Positions 14,804 through 21,962 of a DNA stretch of 24,356 nucleotides are shown here, piece after piece (the first letter of the stretch is position 1; every line of letters starts with the position of its first letter). The position numbers and the translations under genes are program-made. The stretch lies in the NCBI GenBank assembly GCA_900769475.1, contig CAAGGQ010000225.1:1-24356 (forward strand), in the 5' to 3' direction. Origin of the DNA: Clostridia bacterium (lineage in GTDB: Bacteria > Bacillota > Clostridia > Oscillospirales > CAG-272). The notes below the pieces were generated by a model that was given only the letters and a program-made list of their open reading frames with translations, searched no databases and was not told where the DNA came from.

Positions 14804-15862
14804 TCACGTTGCTTTGAGATATTGGGCAAAGCCGTGGGAGGCGCGTTGGCTTCCATCGGTGAGCACCCAAAGGGCTTCCACACCCTCCAGGGAATCGACC
14901 AGAGCCATCCCCTCTTCGGGGGACATGCAAAACAGCGCGGTGGACAGCGCATCGGCCAGGGCCGAGCTCTTACACACCACCGACACCGAGGTGAAATACG
15001 TTGCGGGCATCCGCGTGGTCGGATCGATCACGTGGTGGTAGTTTTTTCCCTCCACGGTGTAAAACCGCTGATAGGAGCCGCTGGTCACCAGGGATTCCCC
15101 GGCCAGGGAAAGGTAGGCCAGGCAACCGTCCTTCGAAGCTCCCGTGGGATCCTCAATGCCCACCATCCAGGCCTCTCCGTTTCCCTTGACGCCAACGGTG
15201 CGAATGTTCCCCCCCGCGTTGATAAGATAGCCCGTGATCCCCTGCTCCTCCAGGGCGCGAGCCACCTGCTCCACCGCGTATCCCTTGGCAATGGCACCCA
15301 CGTCCAGGGTCATGCCGGGATCCAAAAGCCGGACCGTTCCCGCGGAGGGATCCAAAAGCAGCTGATCAATATCGGTATGGGCGGCTGCCGCCTGCAGTGC
15401 CTCCATGGACGGAAGCGAAGCCTCCTCGGGATTCAACTGCGCCCGCTCCCGCGCCTCGTGCCACAGGCGCAGTACGCTGCCCATGGCCACGTTCACTCGC
15501 CCGTGGGTCAGGTCGTAGGCCTCCTTGGAAAACTGCAACAGCTGCAGGATCCGTGCGTCCACCTGCAGCGTGGGATGGACGCCGTCCTCCAGGGCATTGA
15601 CCTCGTGGAGATTGACTACGCCCTCGTAGCTTTCGTAGATCTGATACAAACGGTGGTATTCCTCCAAGGAGGAAAAAATCTCCCCACTCACCCGATCGAA
15701 CTCCTCCCGCGAGGTCGCGTAGCCCGTGACCGTGGTGACCGTATCAAAGCAGGCAAAGGATTGGGCGGTGAATTTTTGCAAGCCTTCCTTGCAGGATGCA
15801 AAACAAAGGAGGGAGCACAACAGTGCCACCGTCAAGCAGGCCGACACCATCCGACGTCTCAT
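14804..15862 (-). CDS. apbE: FAD:protein FMN transferase (ApbE), lipoprotein
   Basis: Extracytoplasmic enzyme that attaches FMN from FAD to Thr/Ser of target proteins. 352 residues: lipoprotein signal with CFASC (Cys24), MTLDVGAIAKGYAV (184-197), GYLINAGGNIRTVG (211-224), HHVIDPTT (276-283; the usual following Gly is Arg) and the metal-binding end LADALSTALF (302-311). The start at 15862 forms an ATGA overlap with the stop of the Gx transporter and has AGGAGGGA upstream; an in-frame extension upstream lies inside that gene and lacks a signal-like start. Third gene of the NusG-II / Gx / ApbE operon. No FMN-binding acceptor protein is in the window. Confidence 0.93.
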   Translation of the reverse strand: MRRRMVSACLTVALLCSLLCFASCKEGLQKFTAQSFACFDTVTTVTGYATSREEFDRVSGEIFSSLEEYHRLYQIYESYEGVVNLHEVNALEDGVHPTLQVDARILQLLQFSKEAYDLTHGRVNVAMGSVLRLWHEARERAQLNPEEASLPSMEALQAAAAHTDIDQLLLDPSAGTVRLLDPGMTLDVGAIAKGYAVEQVARALEEQGITGYLINAGGNIRTVGVKGNGEAWMVGIEDPTGASKDGCLAYLSLAGESLVTSGSYQRFYTVEGKNYHHVIDPTTRMPATYFTSVSVVCKSSALADALSTALFCMSPEEGMALVDSLEGVEALWVLTDGSQRASHGFAQYLKAT

Positions 15863-16383
15863 GAACGCTTCCCTCCTTCCAAAAATCCCCGAGGCAGACG
15901 TGCCAGCAGAAGTCCGCCGCACAGTCCCACCAATCCACCGGCCAGGGTTCCGGTGATCGAAAGAACGATCATATAATAGCCCAGCTCGGCCGTGCGCAAC
16001 AGCACCATGGCCACCAGGATCTGGCCCAGATTGTGCAGGATGCCTCCCACCGCGCTCACGCCCACGGTAGAAAACCGATCCAGCGCCTTGAGCAGAGTCA
16101 TGCCACCCAGGCTGAGCACCGCTCCCGCTAAGCTATAGGCAAAGGTCATAGCGTTGCCAAAGGTAAGAGCAACCACCACCAGGCGCACCAGGGATACCCC
16201 CGCCGCCGACTTCCATCCCAGGCGATAGAGCAGAAAAAGCACCACCACGTTGGGAAGTCCCAGCTTGATGCCGGGAATGGCGGCAAAGAGGGGGGGCAAC
16301 AGGCTCTCCAGATAGGAAAGCATCAGCGCCATGGAGGCGCAGATCCCCAAAAGGGCCAGGGTACGCGTTTTTTCTTTTTGCAT
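15859..16383 (-). CDS. Gx transporter family membrane protein (heptaprenyl diphosphate synthase component I family)
   Basis: 174-residue, very hydrophobic protein with about five membrane helices. It has the family phrases SYLESLLPP, PGIKLGLPNVV, RLVVVALTFGN, LGGM and SAVGGILHNLGQI. The family name 'heptaprenyl diphosphate synthase component I' is historical; members look like small-solute (S-component-like) membrane proteins and often sit beside NusG-II proteins and ApbE, as here. It starts 16 bp after the NusG-II gene and overlaps apbE by 4 bp. The likely role is supply or placement of a flavin or quinone-related factor at the membrane; that is inference. Confidence 0.83.
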   Translation of the reverse strand: MQKEKTRTLALLGICASMALMLSYLESLLPPLFAAIPGIKLGLPNVVVLFLLYRLGWKSAAGVSLVRLVVVALTFGNAMTFAYSLAGAVLSLGGMTLLKALDRFSTVGVSAVGGILHNLGQILVAMVLLRTAELGYYMIVLSITGTLAGGLVGLCGGLLLARLPRGFLEGGKRS

Positions 16384-16399
16384 CTCCGCTCCCCTCCCC

Positions 16400-16810
16400 T
16401 TATGAAATAGCGTCGGGCGAGAGCTCCTCCGCTCCGCCCTCCACGCAGATCACTACGCGGTGCGGCAGGCAGATCACGCTCTCCCCCTCCCGAAAGACGG
16501 GGCGGTGGGCGGCGCAGATGCCGTCGGGACAGTTGGCCTCGGAAACGTAGGCCTTCCCTTCTCGGATCTCCAAAAGGTTGTAGTCCTCGCCGTGGCGGAT
16601 CTCCACCCGCGCATCCTTGGAAAGGGGATATTGCCCGTACACCTCGCCGTTCACGGTGACCGTCACCGTGGCTCCGGGGGCGCGCAGAAACAGGATCCCC
16701 ACTCCCACGGCCATCAAAGTCAACAGCAACGCCAAGATCAGGAGCAAATCGTTCCTGCGGCGCTGTCCCGCCGTGGGACGGTTTTCCTTGGAAGACAGCG
16801 TATGATTCAT
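16400..16810 (-). CDS. Membrane-anchored NusG domain II protein
   Basis: 136 residues: a basic N-terminus, one membrane helix (about 22-42), then an extracytoplasmic NusG domain II-like fold (about 47-124). Three Cys are placed as in the family: NCPDGIC (C94, C99) and VICLPHRVVI (C114). It is not a transcription factor; only the small beta domain is shared with NusG. Such proteins recur with Gx transporters and ApbE in Bacillota flavin-redox loci. First gene of the operon; start at 16810 follows AGGAGAGG. The PGATVT at 45-50 resembles a flavinylation site only superficially, since the Asp and the first Ser/Thr are missing. Confidence 0.87.
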   Translation of the reverse strand: MNHTLSSKENRPTAGQRRRNDLLLILALLLTLMAVGVGILFLRAPGATVTVTVNGEVYGQYPLSKDARVEIRHGEDYNLLEIREGKAYVSEANCPDGICAAHRPVFREGESVICLPHRVVICVEGGAEELSPDAIS

Positions 16811-16849
16811 AGGGATCCTCTCCTTTCTCGTCTTATTTTTCTTGCTTCT

Positions 16850-16878
16850 ATTATACTAAAGATCGGGGGGCTTGTCAA
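16850..16878 (-). promoter_or_regulatory. Perfect-consensus promoter of the NusG-II / Gx / ApbE operon
   Basis: Minus-strand TTGACA (16878-16873), 17-bp spacer, TATAAT (16855-16850). Confidence 0.9.
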
Positions 16879-16910
16879 GGCGAGGAGCCAAAAATACCCC
16901 ATGCGGAAGC

Positions 16911-16951
16911 AAAAAGCCTCGGCTCCCGCGGTCTGCCGCGAAGAGCCGAGG
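16911..16951 (-). terminator. Terminator after the MFS gene
   Basis: Outer arms CCTCGGCTC (16917-16925) / GAGCCGAGG (16943-16951) and inner arms CCGCG / CGCGG stack into one long GC-rich hairpin. On minus it is followed by CTTTTTG. Confidence 0.84.
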
Positions 16952-16973
16952 AATCGAGCACGGGAACCGGGAA

Positions 16974-18236
16974 TCACCCCTCGGCCGCCCGCTTGGCCTC
17001 TTGTTTTTTGAAATATCCGATGATGAAGATCACCAAAAGGGTGCCCAAAAGGGGGAAGATGGCGGACACCAGCATGCCCGTCTTCAGGCCCACCTGCTCG
17101 GCCGAAAGCTGCAGGGATGCCCCCACCTCGGCCGCCCATCTGCTTGCGCTGACCGTATCAATAACGATGCCCATGAGCTGAGGTGCCACCGATGCCCCCA
17201 AATCGCCTCCCGCCGCCATGAGGGCAAAGGCCGCAATGCCCACACCCGGAAGTTTATCCTCCATCATGATCAGGGTTCCCGGCCAAAGCATGGCAGTAAA
17301 CAGACCCGTGAGGATGCAAGCCAGAAAGGAGAGGAACACGTTGGTGCAAAGTCCTGCCACCAGGTAGCAGGTCGCCGCCCCCGCCATGCCGATCAGCAGC
17401 ACGCGGCAGATATTCTTTCCAAAGCGAGCATATCCAATGCGCCCCAATCCCAGAAGGATGGCGAACATGGCCATGCCCAGGATGTCGCCCAGCGCCTTAT
17501 CGATCTGCAGGGCGTTCTCCATAAAGCCCGAGATCCAGTTGGACATCACGTTCTCGGCACAACTTCCAAAAAAGATACAGCCCACGCACAGGGCAAGCCC
17601 CAGGGGGCGTTTCCCCGTTCTCGTTCCTGCCGTGGAGGTGGTCGCCTGCCCGCTCATGGGGGGCATGGGAGAGCACATAAACAGCACCGCCGCCAGGATG
17701 GGAAGCAACCCTAGGAACAGGGTGAGGAACATCCAGTTTTCATGACCGAATATCTTGAGAAAGAGGGTGCTCACAACCACCACCGCAAACACGCCAAAGG
17801 CGTAAAGAGAGTGTAGCAGGCTCATATCCCGCTGGGGATTTTTGGAGGGAATGGCGGCGATCACCGGGCTGAGCAAAACCTCGGAAAGTCCTGCCGACAC
17901 CGAAAAGATCACCGTTCCCGTCAGCAGTCCCGCATAGGCGTGGGACGGAAACAGGGTGGGAATGATAGCGTAAACGGCGAGTCCCAGGGAGGTGATCAGC
18001 GGCATGACCTTGACTACCTTGTGCACGTTGAAATATTTGGAAAACAGAGTAAAGATCAGATCCACCGCAAGCTGGGTGCAAAAGTTGACCAGCACCAGGG
18101 TGCCCAGGAGAGTATAGGAGATCTGATAGGTCTCCCGCAGAGTCACGAAGAGCAGGGGCGGAAGACTGAAAATCGACGACATGGTAAAATATGCCGTGTA
18201 ACAGGCAAACTTGGTTCTTTGATAATTGGGAGTCAA
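16974..18236 (-). CDS. MFS transporter
   Basis: Polytopic major facilitator protein, about 420 residues, with roughly twelve hydrophobic segments and a polar central loop (MSGQATTSTAGTRTGKR) separating the two six-helix halves. No diagnostic substrate motif seen. The start is inferred to be TTG at 18236, because GAGGTGA stands five bases upstream. The open frame reaches 18293, but that codon is also TTG, lacks a ribosome site, and abuts the predicted -10 box (18293-18298), so it would precede the transcript. Alone between its own promoter and terminator. Neighbours (EEP protein, alpha-galactosidase) hint at sugar use, without proof. Confidence 0.85.
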   Translation of the reverse strand: MTPNYQRTKFACYTAYFTMSSIFSLPPLLFVTLRETYQISYTLLGTLVLVNFCTQLAVDLIFTLFSKYFNVHKVVKVMPLITSLGLAVYAIIPTLFPSHAYAGLLTGTVIFSVSAGLSEVLLSPVIAAIPSKNPQRDMSLLHSLYAFGVFAVVVVSTLFLKIFGHENWMFLTLFLGLLPILAAVLFMCSPMPPMSGQATTSTAGTRTGKRPLGLALCVGCIFFGSCAENVMSNWISGFMENALQIDKALGDILGMAMFAILLGLGRIGYARFGKNICRVLLIGMAGAATCYLVAGLCTNVFLSFLACILTGLFTAMLWPGTLIMMEDKLPGVGIAAFALMAAGGDLGASVAPQLMGIVIDTVSASRWAAEVGASLQLSAEQVGLKTGMLVSAIFPLLGTLLVIFIIGYFKKQEAKRAAEG

Positions 18237-18292
18237 TGGGGTCACCTCAAAGCAATATTTTCGCTGGCCGTTTCCTTCGTGGATTTGAAACA

Positions 18293-18321
18293 ATCATAGG
18301 TGGAATTTTCTTCCGTTCCAA
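18293..18321 (-). promoter_or_regulatory. Promoter of the MFS gene
   Basis: Minus-strand TTGGAA (18321-18316), 17-bp spacer, TATGAT (18298-18293). Predicted start near 18286 gives a leader of about 50 nt before the TTG codon. Confidence 0.65.
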
Positions 18322-18418
18322 TTCCTGTGATCAGTATTCAAATCCCAATCAAAGCAAAGACCCAATTTAGTATTTTACGGAATGGCTGCAATGCAAATTT
18401 CTTCCTTCAAACGAAATT

Positions 18419-18442
18419 ACTTGCGGCATATCCGGCGCAAGT
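18419..18442 (-). terminator. Possible weak terminator after the EEP-fold gene
   Basis: Arms ACTTGCG / CGCAAGT around a 10-nt loop, followed on minus by AATTTCGTTTG. The U-tract is poor. Nothing else was seen in 18322-18483. Confidence 0.35.
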
Positions 18443-18483
18443 GCTCCTATGGAAGAGGGTGAGAAGAAGCTCCCCACCTTCTG

Positions 18484-19746
18484 TTAGATCTCTTCGGGGG
18501 ATAAAAATTTGATATCGGCAAAAATCGGTTGATGGTCGGTCAGCACGTTGGAGCGATTGAGTGTAGGTCGGTGCAAAAGCACGTCAAAGCTTCCCTTTCT
18601 TCCAACAATGTGATCGATCAGATATCCCAAATGCACCAAGCCCGGAGTGTGCACGCCGTTGGCCTCGGCAATCTGCTCGGCCGGCACGCCGTTGGTATCC
18701 GAAAGGAATTGCTCAAAATATTTCCCCTCAAAACGATGGTTGTTAAAATCCCCCGTGCTGAAAACGTGCACGCCGGGGTAAGATGCCTCCAGCTCCAAAA
18801 CCGTTGCCGAAAGATCCTCGGCGTCGAGCTGCTGTCTTGGGGGTACGGAGGCCTTGTCCTCCTTTTCCCAGTGCCAATGATTGGAAAGCAGAGCCGTTTG
18901 AAGAGAGGGATTCGAAAGAGAGGCGAATACCGCGCCGGCTACACCGCAGGGGTATTGGGTGGGATATTTCTCGTCGAGGTATTCCGGCGCGTACCGAGGG
19001 GGAGTAAACCGCTGATGGATCACACGGTACTTATCACTGCGATAGATGAGGGGGCAATCGTTCGTCTTGCACAAATGATGCGTCAGGAGGATGGAATACT
19101 CCACGCCGTAGTGTTGCTTCAAAATTTGAAAATAGTGCAGCAGGGGCTCGTGATAATTCACGTCCATCTCCTGCACTCCCACGAGATCGGGGGTATAGTC
19201 GACCAACAGCTTGGCAAGGATCTCGGCGCGCTCACAGGACACCGGGTACCGCTCCAGAGCCGATTTGCGGCGGTAGCATTCCCCAAGCACGTTCGCACTC
19301 ATAATACGCATATCCGCCCCTTGGGTAAGAGGCAGATGCTCGGGCGCAAGATCCTGCTTGACACCTAGAGCCTCGGAAAGAGATCCCTTGGCAATCGCGT
19401 CCACCAATGCCGCCACTCCAAGACGCGCGCTGTGCGGTCCTCCGCAAGCGATCTGCAGGCTTTGGGCATCGGAAAGAAGCGTAAAGGTCATCAGGAGCTT
19501 CTCCCCTGCCCGGGAATAACACTCCCGGGACAGCGGACGGTTGGTGCGTCCGATCAGAATTTCAAAGGGTGCCGAGTTCGCTTCTTCCTCCGACCAAACC
19601 GGAGGCCGAATCCCCGTCATTTCTTCGATCGCGGCCTGCAGCATCCCCGCGGAAGCCTCGAATCCGAGAGGCTCCGTGGCATATACGATGGCACAATTCT
19701 CCATCCAAAGGGGTAGGTTGCTCTTTCTTTCATTTTTGATTTCCAT
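18484..19746 (-). CDS. Endonuclease/exonuclease/phosphatase-fold protein with N-terminal accessory domain
   Basis: 420 residues, no signal peptide. The C-terminal part (about 145-415) is an EEP metal-dependent phosphoesterase: MSANVL (N152), DLVGVQEM (E193), LLSNHWHW (H290), STGDFNNH (D333, N335), YLIDHI (D378, H379), LTDHQP (D404, H405). Residues about 15-130 form a separate domain with FEILIGRTNRP (61-71) and a preceding TGIRPPVWSEEE, recalling the accessory domain preceding the catalytic domain in some GH67-type glycosidases. The combination suggests a phosphoester substrate linked to sugar, but could be a nuclease or lipid phosphatase. Start at 19746 follows GAGGA. Long leader with repeats upstream; see separate entries. 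Confidence 0.82.
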   Translation of the reverse strand: MEIKNERKSNLPLWMENCAIVYATEPLGFEASAGMLQAAIEEMTGIRPPVWSEEEANSAPFEILIGRTNRPLSRECYSRAGEKLLMTFTLLSDAQSLQIACGGPHSARLGVAALVDAIAKGSLSEALGVKQDLAPEHLPLTQGADMRIMSANVLGECYRRKSALERYPVSCERAEILAKLLVDYTPDLVGVQEMDVNYHEPLLHYFQILKQHYGVEYSILLTHHLCKTNDCPLIYRSDKYRVIHQRFTPPRYAPEYLDEKYPTQYPCGVAGAVFASLSNPSLQTALLSNHWHWEKEDKASVPPRQQLDAEDLSATVLELEASYPGVHVFSTGDFNNHRFEGKYFEQFLSDTNGVPAEQIAEANGVHTPGLVHLGYLIDHIVGRKGSFDVLLHRPTLNRSNVLTDHQPIFADIKFLSPEEI

Positions 19747-19792
19747 AGATTAGTCCTCGCTTTCAACGTAATTATGCTTGCCAACGATCAAT

Positions 19793-19817
19793 GGGAATAA
19801 GCCGGAGGCTTATTCCC
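19793..19817. repeat. Perfect 11-bp hairpin in the leader of the EEP-fold gene
   Basis: GGGAATAAGCC, GGA, GGCTTATTCCC. It lies about 50 nt before the start codon and is not followed by a T-run on either strand, so it is not a standard terminator. Confidence 0.6.
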
Positions 19818-19923
19818 ACTCGCTTAAATTAGCATTATTTTGAGTGAATTTAGGTCTTTTCACGCGGTTTTTCGGGGGATTTGACCGCCTTTTTCCGCTT
19901 TATCTATGGAGTCTACGAAAAAA

Positions 19924-19951
19924 TGGTATCAAAATGGTATCACCGATACCA
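19924..19951. promoter_or_regulatory. Clustered TGGTATC half-sites (candidate operator)
   Basis: A dyad TGGTATC-ACC-GATACCA (19935-19951) is preceded by a directly repeated TGGTATC (19924-19930). A further related half-site (ATACCA, 19985-19990) overlaps the promoter -10 box. The dyad would sit about 24-40 nt downstream of the predicted start, a road-block position. Confidence 0.5.
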
Positions 19952-19981
19952 CCCGGAAAGCGCGGCTTTTCTGTATTGTTC

Positions 19982-20010
19982 ATTATACCATAAAATCAGA
20001 ACAAATACAA
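19982..20010 (-). promoter_or_regulatory. Promoter upstream of the EEP-fold gene
   Basis: Minus-strand TTGTAT (20010-20005), 17-bp spacer, TATAAT (19987-19982). The resulting leader is about 230 nt and holds the TGGTATC cluster and the 11-bp hairpin. No gene was recognised in 19747-20082. Confidence 0.68.
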
Positions 20011-20082
20011 GAGGTTTGCGGAGAATTTTCAAAAAGCGCAAAGAAGGATGCCGCCGAAGTCCCGTTTAAAAGAGAACAGAAG

Positions 20083-20130
20083 CAGAGCGGTTGAGCCAAT
20101 GACTCAACCGCTCTGTTCTTTTTCTATTTT
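20083..20130. terminator. Bidirectional terminator after alpha-galactosidase
   Basis: Perfect 13-bp arms CAGAGCGGTTGAG / CTCAACCGCTCTG (20083-20095, 20103-20115) around a 7-nt loop. On plus it is followed by TTCTTTTTC; on minus by CTTCTGTTCTCTTTT. It lies about 33 bp beyond the alpha-galactosidase stop. Confidence 0.85.
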
Positions 20131-20147
20131 TCGATGACGAAGCTCTT

Positions 20148-21866
20148 TTATTCCACCTCTACCATGCCGCAGAAGGGAACCCCGATCTCGCAAAGAGAGC
20201 CCTGAACAGAGCCTTTTTCCACTTCGTTGCCCATGCAATCCAAAACGCGGTAGGACTTCTGATCGGCACCCTTCAGGATCAGCGCCGAGTGGCGGGAGGA
20301 ATTGACAGCGATCACCTTGGAATAGGGAGCGCAATCCACAATGCCGTCGGTGTAGACCGTAAAGATGGCTTTTCCGTCCTTTTGGGAGCAGACCTGACTA
20401 TATACGCTCTCGGGATTTGCCGCAAGAAGCTTGCCCTCGATCAGCACGTCGCGGTTCTCGCGCCAGAAGGAAAGATAGAACGCCAGCATCTTTTTGTGAT
20501 CCTCGGGCAGACCGTCCAGCTTTACCGAGATCTGCGGAACGCTATACAAAATATTGGCAAGCTGAACCGCCGCGCCCTCCACCGTGTCCTCGCGATTCCA
20601 CATGACCATATCCGAATGCACCGCCGTGTTTCCCGACGTCAAACGGAGATTGACGATGCCCTGTCGGTTGAGAATGGCATCGTTGGGGCAATCGCCGACA
20701 CGAAGCATGTTTCCGTACTTTCTGATGGCAGGTCCCACGTAGGTCTGACGGAACTCGATGAGTACCTCGGGATTGATCTTGCGCAGCGCCTCGGAGGTCT
20801 CGATCATCAACGCGTCCACGGCATCCTCCAAGGAGTGATAGTCGCGGCGCGCGTCAAATTCCAGAGATTTTCCCTTGAGGCTAAAGCGGTCGATGAAATC
20901 CAGCTTCAAGCCGTCAAAGCCCCATTCGCCCACAGCCTTGGTGTAAAAGCCGATGAGATACTCTCTGACCTCCTTGTATCGGGGGTCCAGAGAAAAACGG
21001 GTCTTTCCGCTCTGGTCAAGGATCTTGTCGGAAAAGCGTTCAAAGTTTTTGGTTCCGATGCCGATAAAGGGTACGGCAAACCAAAGCATGACCTTCATGC
21101 CGGTTTCGTGAACCCGTCTGACGAACTCCTTCATGTCGGGGATCTTGGAGGCGGCAACCTCCCAGTCGCCGCAGAACTGATAGCCGCGATTGTTGTCGTC
21201 GGTCTGCCAGCCGTCGTCCACGATCACGGTGTCCATTCCAAGCGCCTTGGAAAGCTTACACTCCTTGATGATATCCTCCACGTCAAGCTGCTGGTGGTAG
21301 CTGTACCACAGAGAGTTCATGGGAAGCTTGGCGTGCTCGGGAACGTAGGCGGGCGTATATCCGCACTCCTGCTCCCACCATGCGGACACATCGTATACCG
21401 CATCGTAATAGGGGATCTTTCTGGTGTCAATGCGAACGGTGGCGGTGTATTCCTTGAGGGGAGCCACGGGAACCGTGAAGAAATTGATCTCCCATTGAAT
21501 GCAAGCATCCTCCTCGCATTCGCCGCTCCGCAGAGAGCAGGGCGTCTTGGCATCCGAGAGCGCTACGGTCATGCGGTTTTTGCCCGTTGCCGAAACCAGC
21601 GCGTGAATGGGCATCCAGGAAGCCAGACGCGACTCGGTGGTGCGCTTTTTCCAGTTGGGACCGATGTGTCGCTCGCCGCGAATGCTGGGACTCCAAACCG
21701 AATACGTATCAATGTGAGGAATACTGTACGAAATGCAGAATTGCTCGGGAACAGCCTCGTTCTCCAGCATCATATGAACATCGAAAAGAAGGATCCCGTC
21801 CTTCTCTCTTTCGTTGTCAAGATAGATCTTGGCGCCCTCATTGCCGCCTGTGATGGTAAAATCCAT
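20148..21866 (-). CDS. Alpha-galactosidase-like glycoside hydrolase (GH36, clan GH-D)
   Basis: 572-residue cytoplasmic enzyme (no signal peptide) predicted to remove terminal alpha-galactose from oligosaccharides such as raffinose or melibiose. Domains: N-terminal beta-sandwich (about 1-175), TIM barrel (about 180-500) with WYSYHQQLD (187-195), IVDDGWQT (215-222), GLKLDFID with nucleophile D323, and RVGDCPND with candidate acid/base D392, then a C-terminal beta domain. It is shorter than the typical 700-750-residue GH36 group I enzymes. Start at 21866 follows AAAGGAA. No convincing promoter was found in the 50 bp before it, so it may depend on read-through past the guaA terminator. No sugar transporter specific for it is adjacent, except possibly the MFS protein. 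Confidence 0.85.
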   Translation of the reverse strand: MDFTITGGNEGAKIYLDNEREKDGILLFDVHMMLENEAVPEQFCISYSIPHIDTYSVWSPSIRGERHIGPNWKKRTTESRLASWMPIHALVSATGKNRMTVALSDAKTPCSLRSGECEEDACIQWEINFFTVPVAPLKEYTATVRIDTRKIPYYDAVYDVSAWWEQECGYTPAYVPEHAKLPMNSLWYSYHQQLDVEDIIKECKLSKALGMDTVIVDDGWQTDDNNRGYQFCGDWEVAASKIPDMKEFVRRVHETGMKVMLWFAVPFIGIGTKNFERFSDKILDQSGKTRFSLDPRYKEVREYLIGFYTKAVGEWGFDGLKLDFIDRFSLKGKSLEFDARRDYHSLEDAVDALMIETSEALRKINPEVLIEFRQTYVGPAIRKYGNMLRVGDCPNDAILNRQGIVNLRLTSGNTAVHSDMVMWNREDTVEGAAVQLANILYSVPQISVKLDGLPEDHKKMLAFYLSFWRENRDVLIEGKLLAANPESVYSQVCSQKDGKAIFTVYTDGIVDCAPYSKVIAVNSSRHSALILKGADQKSYRVLDCMGNEVEKGSVQGSLCEIGVPFCGMVEVE

Positions 21867-21915
21867 GATGGGGTTCCTTTCTGAACGTGATAAAATCGTC
21901 TGTCATCTTTGTGAA

Positions 21916-21947
21916 AAGTGGCTTGGAATAAGACTTCCAAGCCACTT
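21916..21947. terminator. Terminator after guaA
   Basis: Perfect 13-bp arms AAGTGGCTTGGAA / TTCCAAGCCACTT around a 6-nt loop, 16 bp beyond the guaA stop. On minus a short T-run (TTTTC) follows. Confidence 0.8.
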
Positions 21948-21962
21948 AAAAACCTTATTGTA

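Noticed and set aside
14804..15922. Longer apbE start at 15922
   Set aside because: The extra 20 codons lie inside the upstream gene, spoil the lipoprotein signal, and have no ribosome site; 15862 has AGGAGG and an ATGA overlap.
16661..16678. PGATVT in the NusG-II protein as an ApbE flavinylation site
   Set aside because: The known motif needs an upstream Asp and Ser/Thr before Gly-Ala; here Pro precedes Gly and no Asp is placed correctly.
19881..20094. Two overlapping 62-codon frames in the intergenic region
   Set aside because: They run through the predicted operator, promoter and terminator stem, lack ribosome sites, and show no recognisable domain. A decayed element cannot be excluded.
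20289..21884. A 531-codon open frame on plus, opposite the alpha-galactosidase
   Set aside because: Antisense to a gene with intact catalytic motifs; composition is that of a complementary-frame shadow.
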